Source: Cucumis sativus (taxonomy: Eukaryota; Streptophyta; Magnoliopsida; Cucurbitales; Cucurbitaceae). Taken from it: a stretch of DNA of 64,000 bases. Shown here one piece after another: positions 13,395-25,925 of this stretch. The notes beneath the pieces are model-generated. The model had not been told where the DNA came from. It ran no database searches and was given only the letters and a program-made list of their open reading frames with translations. The stretch is from the NCBI RefSeq assembly GCF_000004075.3, contig NC_026655.2, forward strand, positions 24,475,489-24,539,488. Reading direction: 5' to 3'. Position numbers and translations under genes: made by a program. The first letter of the stretch is position 1. The number at the start of each line of letters is the position of its first letter.

Positions 13395-16300
13395 ATGGGT
13401 TGTGTTTTGAAGTGTGTTTTCATGATTGTTGTCTTCATTTCGATGCCTTTTTCATTGGAGAAATCTCACATTTCGATTGCTAACTCACTGTTGGATGCAA
13501 CTGAGAGCTTTAGTGTTAAAGAGCTAGAGAGAGTTTCAGGGGAAGATGAGAATGGCGGCAATGAGCCTTTCATTTTGGACAGAGTCAGAGCTCTACTTGG
13601 ACTTAATAGCTTACAATTGGGAAATCAAAGCCCATCAGATCTTTCGCCTTCGCCATCTCCGTCGCCCTCGCCATCTCCATTCACCATTTCTCCTTCTCCT
13701 GCTCCAATGGCAGCTCATCGAGTGCACATTCACGAGCATTCTCATCCTCATCAGCTGCGCTTGCACAAGAGCCGACCAAAATACAAACCGAAAAGAAAAG
13801 ATCCAAGAGAAGGAAGGGTCAGAAAAATTCTTGTTGCAGTTCTTGTGTCTGTAGGAGTCGCCATTTTGTTGTGCTCTATTATTGCCTTTTGGGTCTGCAA
13901 GAAGTTCAAAAGTCAGAGAGAGGAATCCATGGAGAAGCTTTCTGTTAAGAGTGAAAAAGAAGATAAGACAGCAAGACCAAAATCTAGCCTTGATCTGTTC
14001 GATCTTGGTAGACTAGGTATGGATGTTGAAGAACAGACTCATACTTCTGAAAGTGAAAAGGAGTTATCTGTTCATAAAGAGGGGGGAAGGAGTGAAGAGA
14101 TGTTGGATTCAGAATTTGATAATGTAAGTGTTTCTTCAACCAAGGAAATGATGTATGTTCATGAGGAAGATGATAGTAAATCAATACAATTTGTATCTGA
14201 GGGAACTCATTCCTCATCTGGGGATAAGGTTACTCCTGTTCAATGTTGTTCATCTGATGATGAGGAATCATTCCATTCTTGTGGTGATTCCAATTTGTCA
14301 AATCGTCGCCTTTCAAATGCTTCGGAAATTTCTTCTGCTAATGTGATAACAAATTCTACTTGTTCAGTACCAACTGTCACCTTAGCAAGTAAATTGGAAA
14401 CACAATGTGATGAATCTAACAAGTTATTAACTTCTGACCAGTCTCATCTTGCCCTTTTTCCTTGTAATTCAGAACCCAAAATGCAGATGGTTCCCCATTC
14501 TGTTGGTTTCCAAAAGAATGCCAATGTCCCATCTTTATCTCCACCTCCACCACCGCCACCGCCGCCTCCTCCTGCAGTCATGGATCGCTGTTCGTTTTCC
14601 CTTTCTTCACCCTTTTCAACTGGATCTACTTCTTCTGCATTGTTAAGATCCTCATCTCCGGCATTGTCAGATTCTTCTTCCGTATCTCCTATACCATGGA
14701 ATGATCTGCCATCACCTCAAACCACTACTAAACCTTCATTACCATCATCTGCTATTCCGCCACCCCCTTCTCCACCACCAATTTTGAAAACAAGCCCTTA
14801 CTCTTTCAAAACTCCTCCTCCTCCTCCTTCCAAGCTCCCTCAATTCATGTCATTTGGAAAAGAGGCAAATTTAAGGCCAAAACTTAAGCCTCTCCATTGG
14901 GACAAAGTAAGAGCTGCACCTGATCAATCAATGGTGTGGGACAAGCTAAGATGGAGTTCATTTGAGTAAGTTCTTGCTCTTGCATATTCGTATTATTTCA
15001 ATTTTATACAATTGCTTCAAGCTTAGATAGAGTTCATGAAAAAAACAGGCTAGATGAAGAAATGATTGAGTCATTATTTGGTTACAACCAACATGATTCA
15101 ATGAAGAATGGTGATGCTAGCAACAAAAGTCCTTCTCCAAGCAAGCATATTCTAGAGGCAAAGAGACTTCAGAACCTAACCATTCTCTTAAAAGCCTTAA
15201 ATCTCTCCACAGAACAAGTTTGTGAAGCCATAGAACAAGGTAATGGCTATTTCTGAATAAGAAATATACTTCAGAATTGTTATTGCAACAATCTTACTTT
15301 TTTAAATGTGAAAATCAGGGAATGGGCTGCGTTTGAGACAACTTGAAGCACTGGTGAAGATGGTACCAACACAAGAAGAAGAAGCCAAATTGTTAAGCTA
15401 TGAAGGAGACATTGGTGAATTGGGTTGTACAGAGAAGTTTGTCATAGCAATTCTGAGAATACCATTTGCCTTCCAAAGAGTAGAAGCCATGCTTTACAGA
15501 GAAACTTTTGAAGATGAAGTGAATCATCTCAGGAACTCATTTTCCATACTAGAGGTAACAATCATAACATAAATAAACTAACTCCTTATAAAATCCACTT
15601 CCAATTCTATTCCATAACAACAAAAACAGTAACCACAATGAGAGTATTCATTGAAAAATCAAACCCACTCTTTCTAACTCTTCTTTCACCTCCATTCTAT
15701 AACAACAAAAACAAAATGACCAGAGATGCTAAAATGGCATTAATTATTGCAAAATTGAACTTACTCACTCTTTCTAAGTCTTATTTAATCTCTATTCTGT
15801 AACAACAAAAACAATAACTAGAGATGCTAAAATGGCATTAATTATTCATCGCAAAATTGAACTTACCCTCAACCACTCTTTCTAATTCTACTTCAATTGC
15901 TTCACCATAACAACAAAAACAATAACCAGAGATGCTAAAACGAGATTACTCATCAGAAAATCCAACCCCCTCTTTCTAATTCTTCTTTCATCTATGTTCT
16001 AACAACAAATTTGCTAAATCCATTCAATTTCTATTCCATCAGGAGGCCTGCAAGGAATTAAGATCCAGCAGACTCTTCCTAAAACTCCTAGAAGCCGTGT
16101 TAAAAACAGGAAACCGAATGAACGTCGGAACAAGCAGAGGAGGCGCACGAGCATTCAAACTCGACGCGCTCCTAAAACTCTCCGACGTCAAAGGCACAGA
16201 CGGCAAAACATCCCTACTCCACTTCGTAGTACAAGAAATGATCCGGTCAGAAGGGATCAGAGTATCAGGCAGCATAATGGGGAAAATCAACCAAAAAAAC

Positions 16301-16720
16301 AAACCAAGAACAGTTGAAGAACGAGAAAACGATTACCGGAGAATGGGATTGGATTTGGTGTCGGGGTTGAGCACGGAACTGCAGAACGTGAAACGAGCGG
16401 CAACGATCGACCTGAAAGTAGTGGGAAGTTCGAGGGGGAATTTGAATGAAGGAATGAGGAAAATGGAGGAATTGGTGGGGAAGGAGTTGAGAGGGAACTT
16501 TGGGGAAAGCATGAAAGGGTTTGTGGGGTATGTGAAGAAGAGGATGGAGGAAGTGAAGAAGGATGAGGAAAGAGTATTGGGGAATGTGAGAGAGATTACA
16601 GAGTATTTCCATGGAAATGTGAGCAAAGAAGAGACGAATCCGTTGAGGATTTTTGTGATCGTTAGAGATTTTCTTGGAATGTTAGATAATGTTTGCAAGA
16701 GCTTCAAGATTGGTTGTTGA
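13395..16720 (+). CDS. FH: Class I formin-like protein (actin nucleator)
   Basis: Formins nucleate and elongate actin filaments; plant class I members are membrane-anchored. Exons 13395-14965, 15049-15239, 15319-15554 and 16043-16720 join in frame to 891 residues. Order: signal peptide (about 1-20), Ser-Pro repeats ([12 protein letters not shown]), transmembrane segment (about 145-168) followed by basic residues, an acidic Ser-rich cytosolic linker, FH1 proline runs (about 383-394 and 454-480), then an FH2 domain from [13 protein letters not shown] (about 490) to near the C terminus. FH2 marks such as [27 protein letters not shown] and [15 protein letters not shown] are split over several words but clear. 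The ATG at 13395 is chosen because the frame upstream starts only with TTG. The protein ends soon after FH2 ([10 protein letters not shown]). The last intron holds tandem repeats. Which FH number it is cannot be told. Confidence 0.95.
15604..16014 (+). repeat. Imperfect ~100-bp tandem repeats inside the last formin intron
   Basis: Four units plus a partial fifth begin near 15604, 15692, 15792, 15900 and 15994. Each opens with a version of TTCTATTCCATAACAACAAAAAC, then (in three of them) AGAGATGCTAAAA, then a CTCTTTCTAATTCTTCTTTC pyrimidine stretch. The true 3' splice site, TTCTATTCCATCAG ending at 16042, resembles the start of the unit. Confidence 0.8.
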
Positions 16721-17096
16721 TTGAAACAATCTTCCCGCCCAATTCAAATTTTTAATTTTTTCTTTTTTTTTTTGTAAATTGATAACTTCGTTTTTATTCA
16801 TTTATTATTATTTTCAAATTTGAGGTATGGTTGAAGATATTTAGTTATGTTTCGGTTGTGGGTGAGTAAAATGTAACATGTAACTAAAATTACTTAACAT
16901 TGTGTTTAATAAAGTTTCTTGAACCACTTTAACATTTGCGTTTAAAATGTATTGAAAGTGATGAATGTGCATCTCATACACAAGAAGATAGGATAGTAAA
17001 TATATGAATATCACTCATTAAAACATTTAAATCTAAATGAAACATTATATTAAAATTATAATATGTACTAATAGGTTTATGGTTCAGACACATGAA
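16721..17096. other. Formin 3' flank
   Basis: AT-rich spacer between the formin stop and the tRNA gene. The poly-T stretch and the AATAAAG word near 16908 are compatible with 3' end formation, but nothing specific is shown. Confidence 0.5.
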
Positions 17097-17167
17097 GCGC
17101 ATCTAGTGTAGTGGTATCATAGTACCCTCCCACGGTACTGACCGGGGTTCGATTCCCCGGATGCGCA
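17097..17167 (+). tRNA. trnG-CCC: tRNA-Gly (anticodon CCC)
   Basis: The 71-base sequence folds as a cloverleaf by eye. The acceptor stem pairs GCGCATC with GATGCGC and is followed by discriminator A. The D arm contains the A box TAGTGTAGTGGTA. The anticodon stem GTACC/GGTAC holds loop CTCCCAC, so the anticodon is CCC and reads glycine GGG codons. The T arm CCGGGGTTCGATTCCCCGG holds the B box. No intron is present, CCA is not encoded (as in nuclear genes), and a T-run for Pol III termination follows at 17170-17176. Confidence 0.96.
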
Positions 17168-17445
17168 ATTTTTTTATTCCCCATAATGAATACGAAACGA
17201 AATGAATTTTTAGATGATTTGCTATCTAATAAAAAAGTTGAAACGATAGTAAAAGAATTGATATAATTTTGTTACAAAGAAATACTATGAAATGAAGTCC
17301 ATGAGAAAAGTCCACTTCCAAATTCCCATATGCATAAAACATTACAATTTGATACATTAATACTTTTCCATATATTATTCTTTTCTATTCTTTATCTCAG
17401 CTCTCCCACCGGCGTCGTCATTGCCGCCACCGCCATCGTTCTTTC

Positions 17446-18303
17446 TTAAAAGTCCGACATCATATCTCCGATCAACAACCCACCAACCAAACCGGCTCCG
17501 ATCCCTATTCCCACTCCCATTCCGCCACCGCCACCGTTCTTCTTCGGTGGCTTCATTGGCTGATATCCATACCCCGGAGGTGGCTGTTGGTAACCACCAC
17601 CATATCCATACCCCGCCGGCGGATACCCATAACCCGGGGGCGGCGGATATCCACCCGAATGAGACTGTGGATACGCCCCCGGCGGCGGAGCGTTAGGATA
17701 TCCACTGGGTGGCGGCGGGTATGCATCCGCCGGTGGTGGATATGAAGAACTAGAAGTAGGAAATGTCGACGGATAAGCCATTACTGGCGGTGGTTCCATC
17801 TCCTTCTGAGCGTACTGCTCGGTCGTATGCGGCGGTAGTGGCGGCAGCGACTCAATGTTATGTTTTTCCCCAAATTTATAAGCCAAATCCAAAGTCCCCT
17901 TCGCTTTCCCATTCGACAATCGAACACTAAAACTACCAAATTTCACCTCATTACCGGCATCATCGACGCCGCCCTCACGATGAACAATAGAATCAAACAA
18001 CTCCTTGATTTGAACATAAACAACCCCAATTTCTCGATCGCCCAAACTCCGATCAGAGAGAAGCTTGATCTTGAGGGTAAGGCGGTTGTCCTGAACGGCG
18101 GCATCGTCGACGGTGAAAGTCATGGGGAAATCCCAGCTGGGGTTGGGGCCGGCGTCTTTGTCGACGGTGGTTTTCTGTTTTTGGTTGTTTAAATGGTCGC
18201 CGGAGATGGAAACGACGGCGTAAACGTCCATTTTAGTGATGAGATTAACGTCTTTGAGATCATGAGCTTTGATGATTCTGATTTCTAACGGCCGAACTTC
18301 CAT
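17446..18303 (-). CDS. SRC2: C2-domain protein, SRC2-like
   Basis: Single exon, 285 residues, ATG at 18303. Residues 1 to about 125 form a C2 domain (MEVRPLEIRIIKAHDLKDVN, later KMDVYAVVSI and NPSWDFPMTFTV), the fold that binds Ca2+ and phospholipid. The middle is rich in Pro, Tyr and Gly (PPPADAYPPPPSGYP, GYGYPPAGYGYGGGY). The tail is a Gly-rich hydrophobic segment (GMGVGIGIGAGLVGGLLIG) that could insert into a membrane, ending DMMSDF. This layout matches SRC2 (soybean gene regulated by cold 2) proteins, which act at ER, vacuole or plasma membrane and in Arabidopsis interact with RBOHF; that link is from the family, not this sequence. A TATA element lies about 52 bases upstream of the ATG. 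Confidence 0.93.
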   Translation of the reverse strand: MEVRPLEIRIIKAHDLKDVNLITKMDVYAVVSISGDHLNNQKQKTTVDKDAGPNPSWDFPMTFTVDDAAVQDNRLTLKIKLLSDRSLGDREIGVVYVQIKELFDSIVHREGGVDDAGNEVKFGSFSVRLSNGKAKGTLDLAYKFGEKHNIESLPPLPPHTTEQYAQKEMEPPPVMAYPSTFPTSSSSYPPPADAYPPPPSGYPNAPPPGAYPQSHSGGYPPPPGYGYPPAGYGYGGGYQQPPPGYGYQPMKPPKKNGGGGGMGVGIGIGAGLVGGLLIGDMMSDF

Positions 18304-18354
18304 TTTTTGGGGGGAAACGGTGGCGAGGAAGAGTGGAGGAAGAAATTTTGAAGG

Positions 18355-18361
18355 ATTTATA
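18355..18361 (-). promoter_or_regulatory. TATA box of the SRC2-like gene
   Basis: Read on the minus strand the sequence is TTTTTATAAATCC. It lies about 52 bases before the start codon, which would give a short leader of 20-30 bases. That leader is pyrimidine-rich (CTTCCTCCACTCTTCC), as in many plant genes. Confidence 0.55.
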
Positions 18362-18367
18362 AAAATT

Positions 18368-20009
18368 GGATGATGGCTATTATTGGAATTTTGTTATCGC
18401 CATGGAAATTTTCATTTCATTTTCTCTCCATCGTCAAATTGTAACAATCAACTTTACGCGTTTTAATTACTTCTAATTTTCAAAACTCTTTTTCCAATTT
18501 CCAATTTTGTTTGTTGTATATCATCTCGTCGTCATCTTTGACCATTTTAGAATAGTTCTTTTTTCTTCCGTAAACTAATACATCTACTAATAAAGACAGT
18601 ATCTATTACTAATAGAAAAAATGAATGTAAATCTATGGTAATATTTTTTTTAGAAATTATATCAAATAACAAAAACATTTAAAAAAAAATCAATTTTTTA
18701 AATTTTAACAAAATTAAAAATCATCCTTTTAAATTTACTACTTTTATAAATTTAAATATTATCGTAATTTTTGTTTGTTATTCTTGCACAAATCCCATAT
18801 TTTTTTCTTCATTATTATTATTTTTTATTATTTTTATAAATATTCTATTTCTTTTTTAAATAATATTTTTGTTAAATGTAATTCACACAAGTATTTTTTT
18901 TTGTTTCTAAGTTTTAAATGGTTAGAATATTTAGGTTTTAAATTTGGTTTTAGTTTAATTCTTACATTCAAAATTATTACTATTTTAAGATTTGAGTTTG
19001 ATTTAAATTTGGGTTATAAATTTAAGTCATTCGTATTAACGTTCATTAATTAATTTAAAATAAGTATTAAATGAATAATTTATAATTATAAAAAGAAGGA
19101 AGATGGTAAAACTTAATTAGTTATTGTTATCTATTTAATTAGTTGTTCTAAAATTAATTTATAAATATTCAAACCGATAGAAAGCGTTTAGTAAAAATTA
19201 ATATTAAAAACGTATCTATTGAATGTGAGAGATCTAATTAAACTTTAAAGCAAAACTAAAATCTTTAATTTTATAACACTTTGAAATTTATGGTATTCAA
19301 AGGCACACCATAGAGGTTTACATGTGAAAGTTATTTTGGTTGAATATATATAGTCAAATAAAACACGAAAAATATCTTTTTAGTCTTTAAATTTTGACGA
19401 TGAATATGTGTGTTTGGTTTCTGAATTTTAAAAAATACTTCTGGTTAGGTCTTAGGTTTTTAAGAATAGACCAATTTGTTTTTTTTTTAGTTTTCAAAAT
19501 TTAACTTCGGGGTTTTTTTAAATAAGTTTAAAAGGTCATAGAATTATTTTCTATTTGATTTTTTAAAAAAGGGTAGCAAACATTCTCGAGAACTTCTCTT
19601 AGATTCGAACCCATATCTGATGATAGAGCTAGAATAGATATTTTTTGTTTCCTACTCACACGAGCCCATATCCTTGCCTTTCGACCAATCTCTAATTCTA
19701 ATCTTCCTCCCCTCTTTTGTGTTTGTAGTTATATTTTATTGTTTAAATCTTTTTATTTTTGTTTTAAGGAATTGGTTAGTCGTCGAGCAAAAAGCAAGTC
19801 TAGTACATATAAAATTCAATGAACAAAACAGAACAACGAATAGAATAATAATAAATATTTGAAAAACAAACCAAGAGATGATATGGATTTTTATAAATTA
19901 TTCTTCTATATTTGAGAACTAAAAGTATAAAATTTTAAAACTCATTAGCCAAAGAACGTATTATTCAAAACTCAAGGACTAAACAAGTAATTCGTCACTT
20001 AAATTATTA
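18368..20009. other. Intergenic between the SRC2-like and IDD genes
   Basis: AT-rich with no gene seen. Around 18580-18670 and 19370-19560 there are scraps of dispersed repeats of the type ...TTTAGTCTTTAAATTTTGA... seen again elsewhere in the window. A B-box-like word (GGGTTCGAATC, minus strand) near 19598-19610 has no tRNA structure around it. Confidence 0.45.
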
Positions 20010-20095
20010 AAGTGAGCTTCTCACAACGGTAATTACTATAATCTTTCTCTCTGGAGGTCAAAAGTTCAATCTTCACCACACACTTATTTTACTAA
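20010..20095 (+). repeat. Possible tRNA-derived SINE relic
   Basis: An A-box-like stretch (GTGAGCTTCTCACAACGGTAATT) is followed about 35 bases later by a B-box-like GGTCAAAAGTTCAATC. The same spacing and words recur near 43660-43725 and 56772-56835. No cloverleaf is possible, so this is not a tRNA gene. Confidence 0.3.
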
Positions 20096-20343
20096 ACAAA
20101 GTTATTAACACATAAAAATTATGGGTATTCATATAATTATTATTATATTCTATGACTTTTTTTTATTAAATGACTTTAGGTTTTTTCTTTAAGAGAAAAA
20201 TATATAAATCTATTGATAATATAATTATTATACTTATTTAGGAAAGGAAAAAATGGTTTCTTCTTATAATAATTTTCTAACAAATTAAGGAGAAGGGAAC
20301 TATATAATATAAAATATCCCAAATATGCCTTTTAGAAAAACTA

Positions 20344-23300
20344 TCATATTCTCCACAAGCCCTCCAATAACCCCACACTACTTTGATGATCTTGTGCTTG
20401 AAATTTCATCCCTTTATTATTCCCTCCCTCATCCCCCAACAAATCTAGCGTCGTCGTCTTCCTAGCTGCTTCCACGAGCAACGACCGCTGATCGAACACT
20501 CCGTTCATCATCGTAATGTTGTTGTTGTTGTTGTCGTCATCGATCATCATCTCCATGTCCATTGCTTTGCCCTTTGAAGGTAGTTGGGATAACATATTTT
20601 GATCTTGTGGACATCTTTGTAAACAGTTGGTGGCCAATAGCCCACAGAAGGAAGAAGGAGCCATGGTTGTAACAAAACCCTTCTGTGTTCAAATAAGTAA
20701 ATCGTCTAAATCATCAGTTGTCTGATTTGATAATCTTTAGTTTTAATAGTTTTAATAGTTCAGCTTATTTTCTTTCAATTTTTTTTAAGTAATAAGCAAA
20801 AACTGATTTTTCAAAATTTCAAAACTTGGGGTTTTAAAGTTGGTAAATAAAAAAACTTCTGTCACGTTGAGAATTATGCTTATTACTTTGAAACTAAAAT
20901 AGCATTCAAACCTATATGTTTTTAAACTTTTGAATAATTCTAAGAGTAATGTGTTGTTGTTTTACACCTTCTCATGGATCATGGGTGAGTTGAAACAAGG
21001 AGTACCGGAGTTTCCACCGCTGCTAACAGCAGCTCCCATCTGTGCTGCCTTCTGCAACAGAGCGGTAGCGGACATGAGAGCGGAGGAGGAGGAAAAGAGA
21101 TGGTTGTCGTTTTGAAAGGTGGTGGGGGTGGCGGAGTTGTTGGAAATGGAAGATGAAAACATGGATCCAGCAGATAGGTTTAAGGGCTTTGGAGGAATAG
21201 GCATAAGGTCGTGGGGCAGCGTTGTTAACGGCAGCGAAAGGATGCCGGGTCGAGAGAGAAGATGAGGAAGTGGTTGAGGTTGAAAGGAATTAGGTCCATT
21301 AATGGCTGTGGAAGAAGCCATTGTTGTTGCTCCTTGATGAGCATTGACTAATTTGTTGTGTTCTTCTGCTAAGGCATCACAAAATGCTCTATGGGTGATA
21401 AAGCTATCTCTTCTGAAGCAAGAAAAAAGAAAAAAGAATTTATCAATTTATATACCGAACAAATACGGTAATCCAAATGAGCTCATTCTCGGCTACGTCA
21501 ATAACATATCAACCTAATTCTCGTTCAGTAATAAAAAGATCGAACACAAGTATTTTTGAAAGTTATTAGAAAATCATGTCGTTCCAAATTTCAATATTTA
21601 CGATCCTAATTTAATATACAAATAGATTTTTAACTTAATAAATGGTAATTAAGAAAACTCCAATTTAATCCACTTGTATTAGTATTTTTTTCTTTTAATT
21701 AAACCAATCCTACTAAGCTTATAATTAGTCAATTTAACTTATTGTTAATAAACTAAACTTTTTTTAAAAAAGTTTATAATCTCAAATTGCATTAAAAAAA
21801 AAATTCTAGTTCTTATCAACAGGTCTTTTATTTGTTTTCAAATTTCACATCTGACGTACTATATTCAATTTTAAATACATGGTTTCTATGACATCTAAAT
21901 TAATATAAAAACATAATATCTATACACACATGTACATATAACGTTAGGTTAGACGTCTATTTTAGACTATCTATTTGACCTAGCAACATTTGGATATCAA
22001 AAAAACTCCGTAAGATTTTAAATCAAAAGGAAACAGCTATCACAAAATTGAACATATATTGTCTTATTTAATTTATCAACTTCGTACACTTTATTTATTT
22101 GTAGGTCAATTCATGATCATGGTTAAATTTATGGTGTGTTTTAGAATATATTCTCAATTATTGTTTGATTTAAAATAAGTCATTTTATTAAAATAATATT
22201 AAATTGTTTGACAACTACTTGAAATAACTTTTGGGGTGTAATTTCAATAGTTTTCGATACGAGTTTAAATAAATAAAATAGTTTTTTGAAAAACACTTTT
22301 TTCTTTATGTTAATCCAAAGAGATCACTTTATAGTACGTTAGATATAAGGTTTGTGTTTAAGTCGTTTGAATGTTTTAGAAACGTTCATTAGGTCTAGAA
22401 ACTTTCAACGTTTTCTATTTAATAGGTTCTTTTCAAATTTTAAATCTTTTAAAAGAATTTGTTAATGTATAAATGAGATATAAATTTAAATTATTCAATT
22501 TTGTTTCATAGAGATAGATCGTTTAATTTTAAAAAATTGAAACTTTAGACCCAGTTCCTTTGGTTTCTAGTTGTTCAAAATCGAACCTATAAAAACATTC
22601 ATTTCAATTCTAATTAGCTGTTTCATACTTTGTTAAGTGTATTTTACCATTATTTTTAAAAACTAAAAAACATTATTTTTTCTTTTTGAAATTTGACTAA
22701 TTAACTATTGTTGGACTCTTTTATTTAATAAAAATGCAACTAACATACGAAATCGAAAGAACAATTAATAAACGTATTTTTTAAAAAAAAATAAAATAAT
22801 TGCCAAACAAAATATGAAAAAACGAAAAAACGAAAATTATGGTGAAAGCTTAGATGCCAAATTCGTAATCTAAACCATTATGTTATGTGTGTATATATAT
22901 GCTTTTGGTGAATGGAAAAGTATATATGTATTAACCTGGAAAAGATAGTGCCACAGTCACATTTGTATTCCTTGGATCCACATGCTTTGGTATGAGCCTT
23001 CAAGTCAGATTGAACAGCATATTTCTTCGAGCATTTCTCACATTTCCACTTCTTCTCCCCATGCTTTCTGCTGAAATGTTTCTTGATTCCCGTGAGGTCT
23101 CCCAGTGCCCTCCCTGGGTCGTGGTGGACGCATGACGGTTCCGGGCACACATACACCTTCCTCTTCGTCTCGCTCCCACTCGTCCTTTGCTTCAACTTCC
23201 ACGGTAGGTTATGCCCTCGTCTGTGTAGTTGCAAGTTCTGATCTCTTTGAAACCCTTTGTTACATATCTCACACAAGAATCGATTCGTCGCCATTAGGGT

Positions 23301-25243
23301 TTCGGGAGATAATGCCACCACCTCCGCATCCGGAACTGTATATATATGTATATACGTAAAACAATTTTAATTTCGATATATACATGAAAATAATCTCATC
23401 TTGAGAAGTCATGCATGCATTTGTTGAAGATCTCACACATCTAATGGATCAACATATATCTTTAGAATACACACATCGATTAATTCTCTCGTTTCTCGTT
23501 GCTAATGATGAAGTGTTTATCATCCTACTAGTGTTTTTCAAACTAAAAACAATTGATTTCCCACTAATTTGGTTATAACTACATTGAGGTAAATAATTAT
23601 AATTACTTACTAATATCGTTTTTAAATTAAACATATTTCATTTCCATTTCTTACCATATACTTTCTATCCTTAACCAAAAAAAAAAAAAATTCAAAAACC
23701 AATCAACAATCTTTTAAAATTATTTATGTCTTTAGTTTTCACTTTTTGAAATTCACATGTTTTCCTCAGATTTTAAAGTTATATTTTCACAACTTCTTTA
23801 AATATTAAAAAAACCAAGTTTCTTATTTGTTTTCATTCTTTCTTTTTTTTCAAAAATTTATCTAATTGTTGACGACGTTAATAAAAATTAGTATGTCAAA
23901 TAAAAAATAACCAAGAAAAACTTATAGAAATGAAAGTAGCATTGATAAACAATTATTTCTTTAATTATTATTATTAAGGTAATTAATTCTTTTCCAAATG
24001 ATCAAACTCACTTGAGACCCAACCCTATTTGAAATCTATATTATTGGTCAGAATTGGTTGCCCAAACCTTTCTGACCTACTTCTAATAATGTTAATTAAA
24101 TACAATATCTTATATTTTTGTATAATATATGTTTCATTATTCTTCTTAAATTCAAAATATATAGTTCATAAGTTTTTGAGGTAATATATGTAAATAGAAC
24201 AATATAAAAACACTTCTCAATAAGTCAATCAAGAGTAAAATAGTATTTGTTCTTTTTCTATATATATATATATATATATATAAAAGAAAACAATAATTAA
24301 AAAATAAAATGATGAAGATGGGAAAAGTCCAAACAGGACATAGCAATCATTGTAATCCTCCTCCAATAATTGAATGTCCTCTTCCAACTACTCTCATTTT
24401 TTAAATTAATTTGCTCTCTTAATTTATTTTTTTGTTTTCTGCCCTCCAAAATTATTTTCAAAATTCAATCCAAATTTTCAAATTTCAAATTTATTTTTCA
24501 AAAAAGAAAAAAAAAGTCTCTTCTTCAAACCCCAATTATGATTTTTAGCTTTTTTTTTTCCCGAATCTTTAAACATATTGATCTAATCTTGAAAATTTTC
24601 GTGTACTATTCTCTAATTTTCAATTTTGTAGAATAATTAGGAATTTAAAAACTAAAATAATATACTTTTAAATGACGTGTTATATATTAAATAAAAGAAA
24701 GTTATGTTACTGTAGTTATATATATAAATTTTCTTGTCATAATGATTAAATAATTTAGATGATTTATAAATCAAAACACATCAAATTAATGGTAACATGA
24801 GTAAGTGTTTTTTCTTTAGAAAATTAAAATTGGTTTATAATTAGAATCTAGTCTTTATTTGTAAGAGTCGATCAAATTTAGTCTCGTAAAAAAGTTCTTG
24901 ACCTAATCAAATATAAAATTCTAATTTTTTTTTTAATAATACGTAGGGGCCGAATTTACAATTTAATTATCATGAGAATTTTGTCAAATGATACAAACTA
25001 TTTGAGTTGAATCGTAATTCTAAAATGGAAGAAATTTAAAATGGATCAAAATAAGAAAATTAGGGGAAAGAATAAGTAACCTGGTGTTCCTGGCAAGTTC
25101 CTCTTCTTCTTGGGAACTACAAGCTGAGGTTGAGGTTGTTGATGATGAGATTCAAAGGTTCCATTAAAGAACTGATTCTCTAATTTCTCAGCATCAGACA
25201 CAAAGCTCCCACCATCATCAGAACACCCTGAGATTTTGGACAT
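20344..25243 (-). CDS. IDD: INDETERMINATE-domain (IDD/BIRD) C2H2 zinc-finger transcription factor
   Basis: Nuclear transcription factor of the plant IDD family (development, and GRAS-protein partners such as SCR, SHR and DELLAs). Exons 25243-25081, 23335-22936, 21412-20968 and 20682-20344 join in frame to 448 residues. A basic nuclear signal KKKRNLPG lies near 45-52. Four fingers follow: ZF1 at 76-96 (C2H2), ZF2 at 118-146, ZF3 at 153-173 (C2HC) and ZF4 at 180-199 (C2HC), then RRDSFITHRAFCDALAEE. The C-terminal half keeps the IDD block MSATALLQKAAQMGA and a TLDLLGDEGG block in place of the more usual TRDFLG. Oddity: ZF3 reads SDLKAH where I remember SDWKAH in other members. Splice sites 3/4 give MIHEK|KGFVTTMAPSSFCG, a join that fits the family. 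The specific IDD number is not resolved. Confidence 0.93.
21413..22935 (-). other. IDD intron 2
   Basis: A 1.5-kb AT-rich intron lying between the ZF4 CDCGTIFS(R) codons and RRDSF. I see no gene or recognisable element inside it. Confidence 0.7.
23336..25080 (-). other. IDD intron 1
   Basis: A 1.7-kb AT-rich intron. It holds an AT microsatellite at about 24258-24282 and poly-purine runs (24502-24514). No gene is seen. Confidence 0.7.
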
Positions 25244-25925
25244 TGGAAAGAAAAAGAAAGAGAGAAAAACCCTAAAAATGAATGATATACTAATTTCTTT
25301 GTAAAGAAATATAATGAATTTGGGTTTAGTAGTGGAAGAGAAAAGGATTGATTTTGGTGTCCATTTATGGTGAAGAGAGGAAGAAGCTTTTCATGGGATG
25401 AATGAGAAGTTATAGAAGAAGGAAACAAGAAAGAAAGAAAGAAAAAAGGATCTTTATTTGGTCTGCCCATTAGGGAATTTATAATATGGGGTTCCAAAGC
25501 TTTTGCCCCTAATCTTATTGAGAATTCTAGGAAATGCCACTAATCCTTAGTTTGTATAATTTCTATTTGTTTATCTTTTTTAATTAATTAGGGAAAACTA
25601 ATGATATGCCACTTTAATAATCAAACAATAATTGACGACCCTATTTGAGTTTTCTTAAATTTTTAGCCTACCGTTTTGAATCTTATATATATAGCTCGTT
25701 TTGGGTTGATTGTTGTGAAAATTATTGATGCCGAAATTCAGATGAAGGAAACATATACATGACCTCTTGACACTAGTGGTAAATTTATTTGAAGGGATAA
25801 AAAGTAGTATCGAAAGAATAGTATCGAAGCTTAAGAGTTTGAAAGTAAAATTCAACTTATCAGCATATATGTGAGCGTCATAATAATTATTATATATGTA
25901 TTTTTACGGAAGTTGACTTAGGTCT
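25244..25925. other. IDD leader and promoter region
   Basis: Just upstream of the ATG (on the minus strand) the sequence is rich in CTTT/TTTC, as expected for a leader. GA-repeat stretches (GAAAGAAAGAAAG, near 25428-25442) could be leader or promoter. No clear TATA box could be assigned. Confidence 0.4.

Noticed and set aside
16265-16707. Open frames of 115 and 124 codons on the minus strand inside the last formin exon
   Set aside because: Shadows of the plus-strand FH2 exon; composition is explained by its GA-rich codons and no family is recognised.
17421-18192. Plus-strand open frames opposite the SRC2-like gene
   Set aside because: Antisense of a Pro/Gly/Tyr-rich coding region; no independent support.
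19590-19650. B-box-like word on the minus strand suggesting a tRNA
   Set aside because: No acceptor, D or anticodon stem can be drawn around it.
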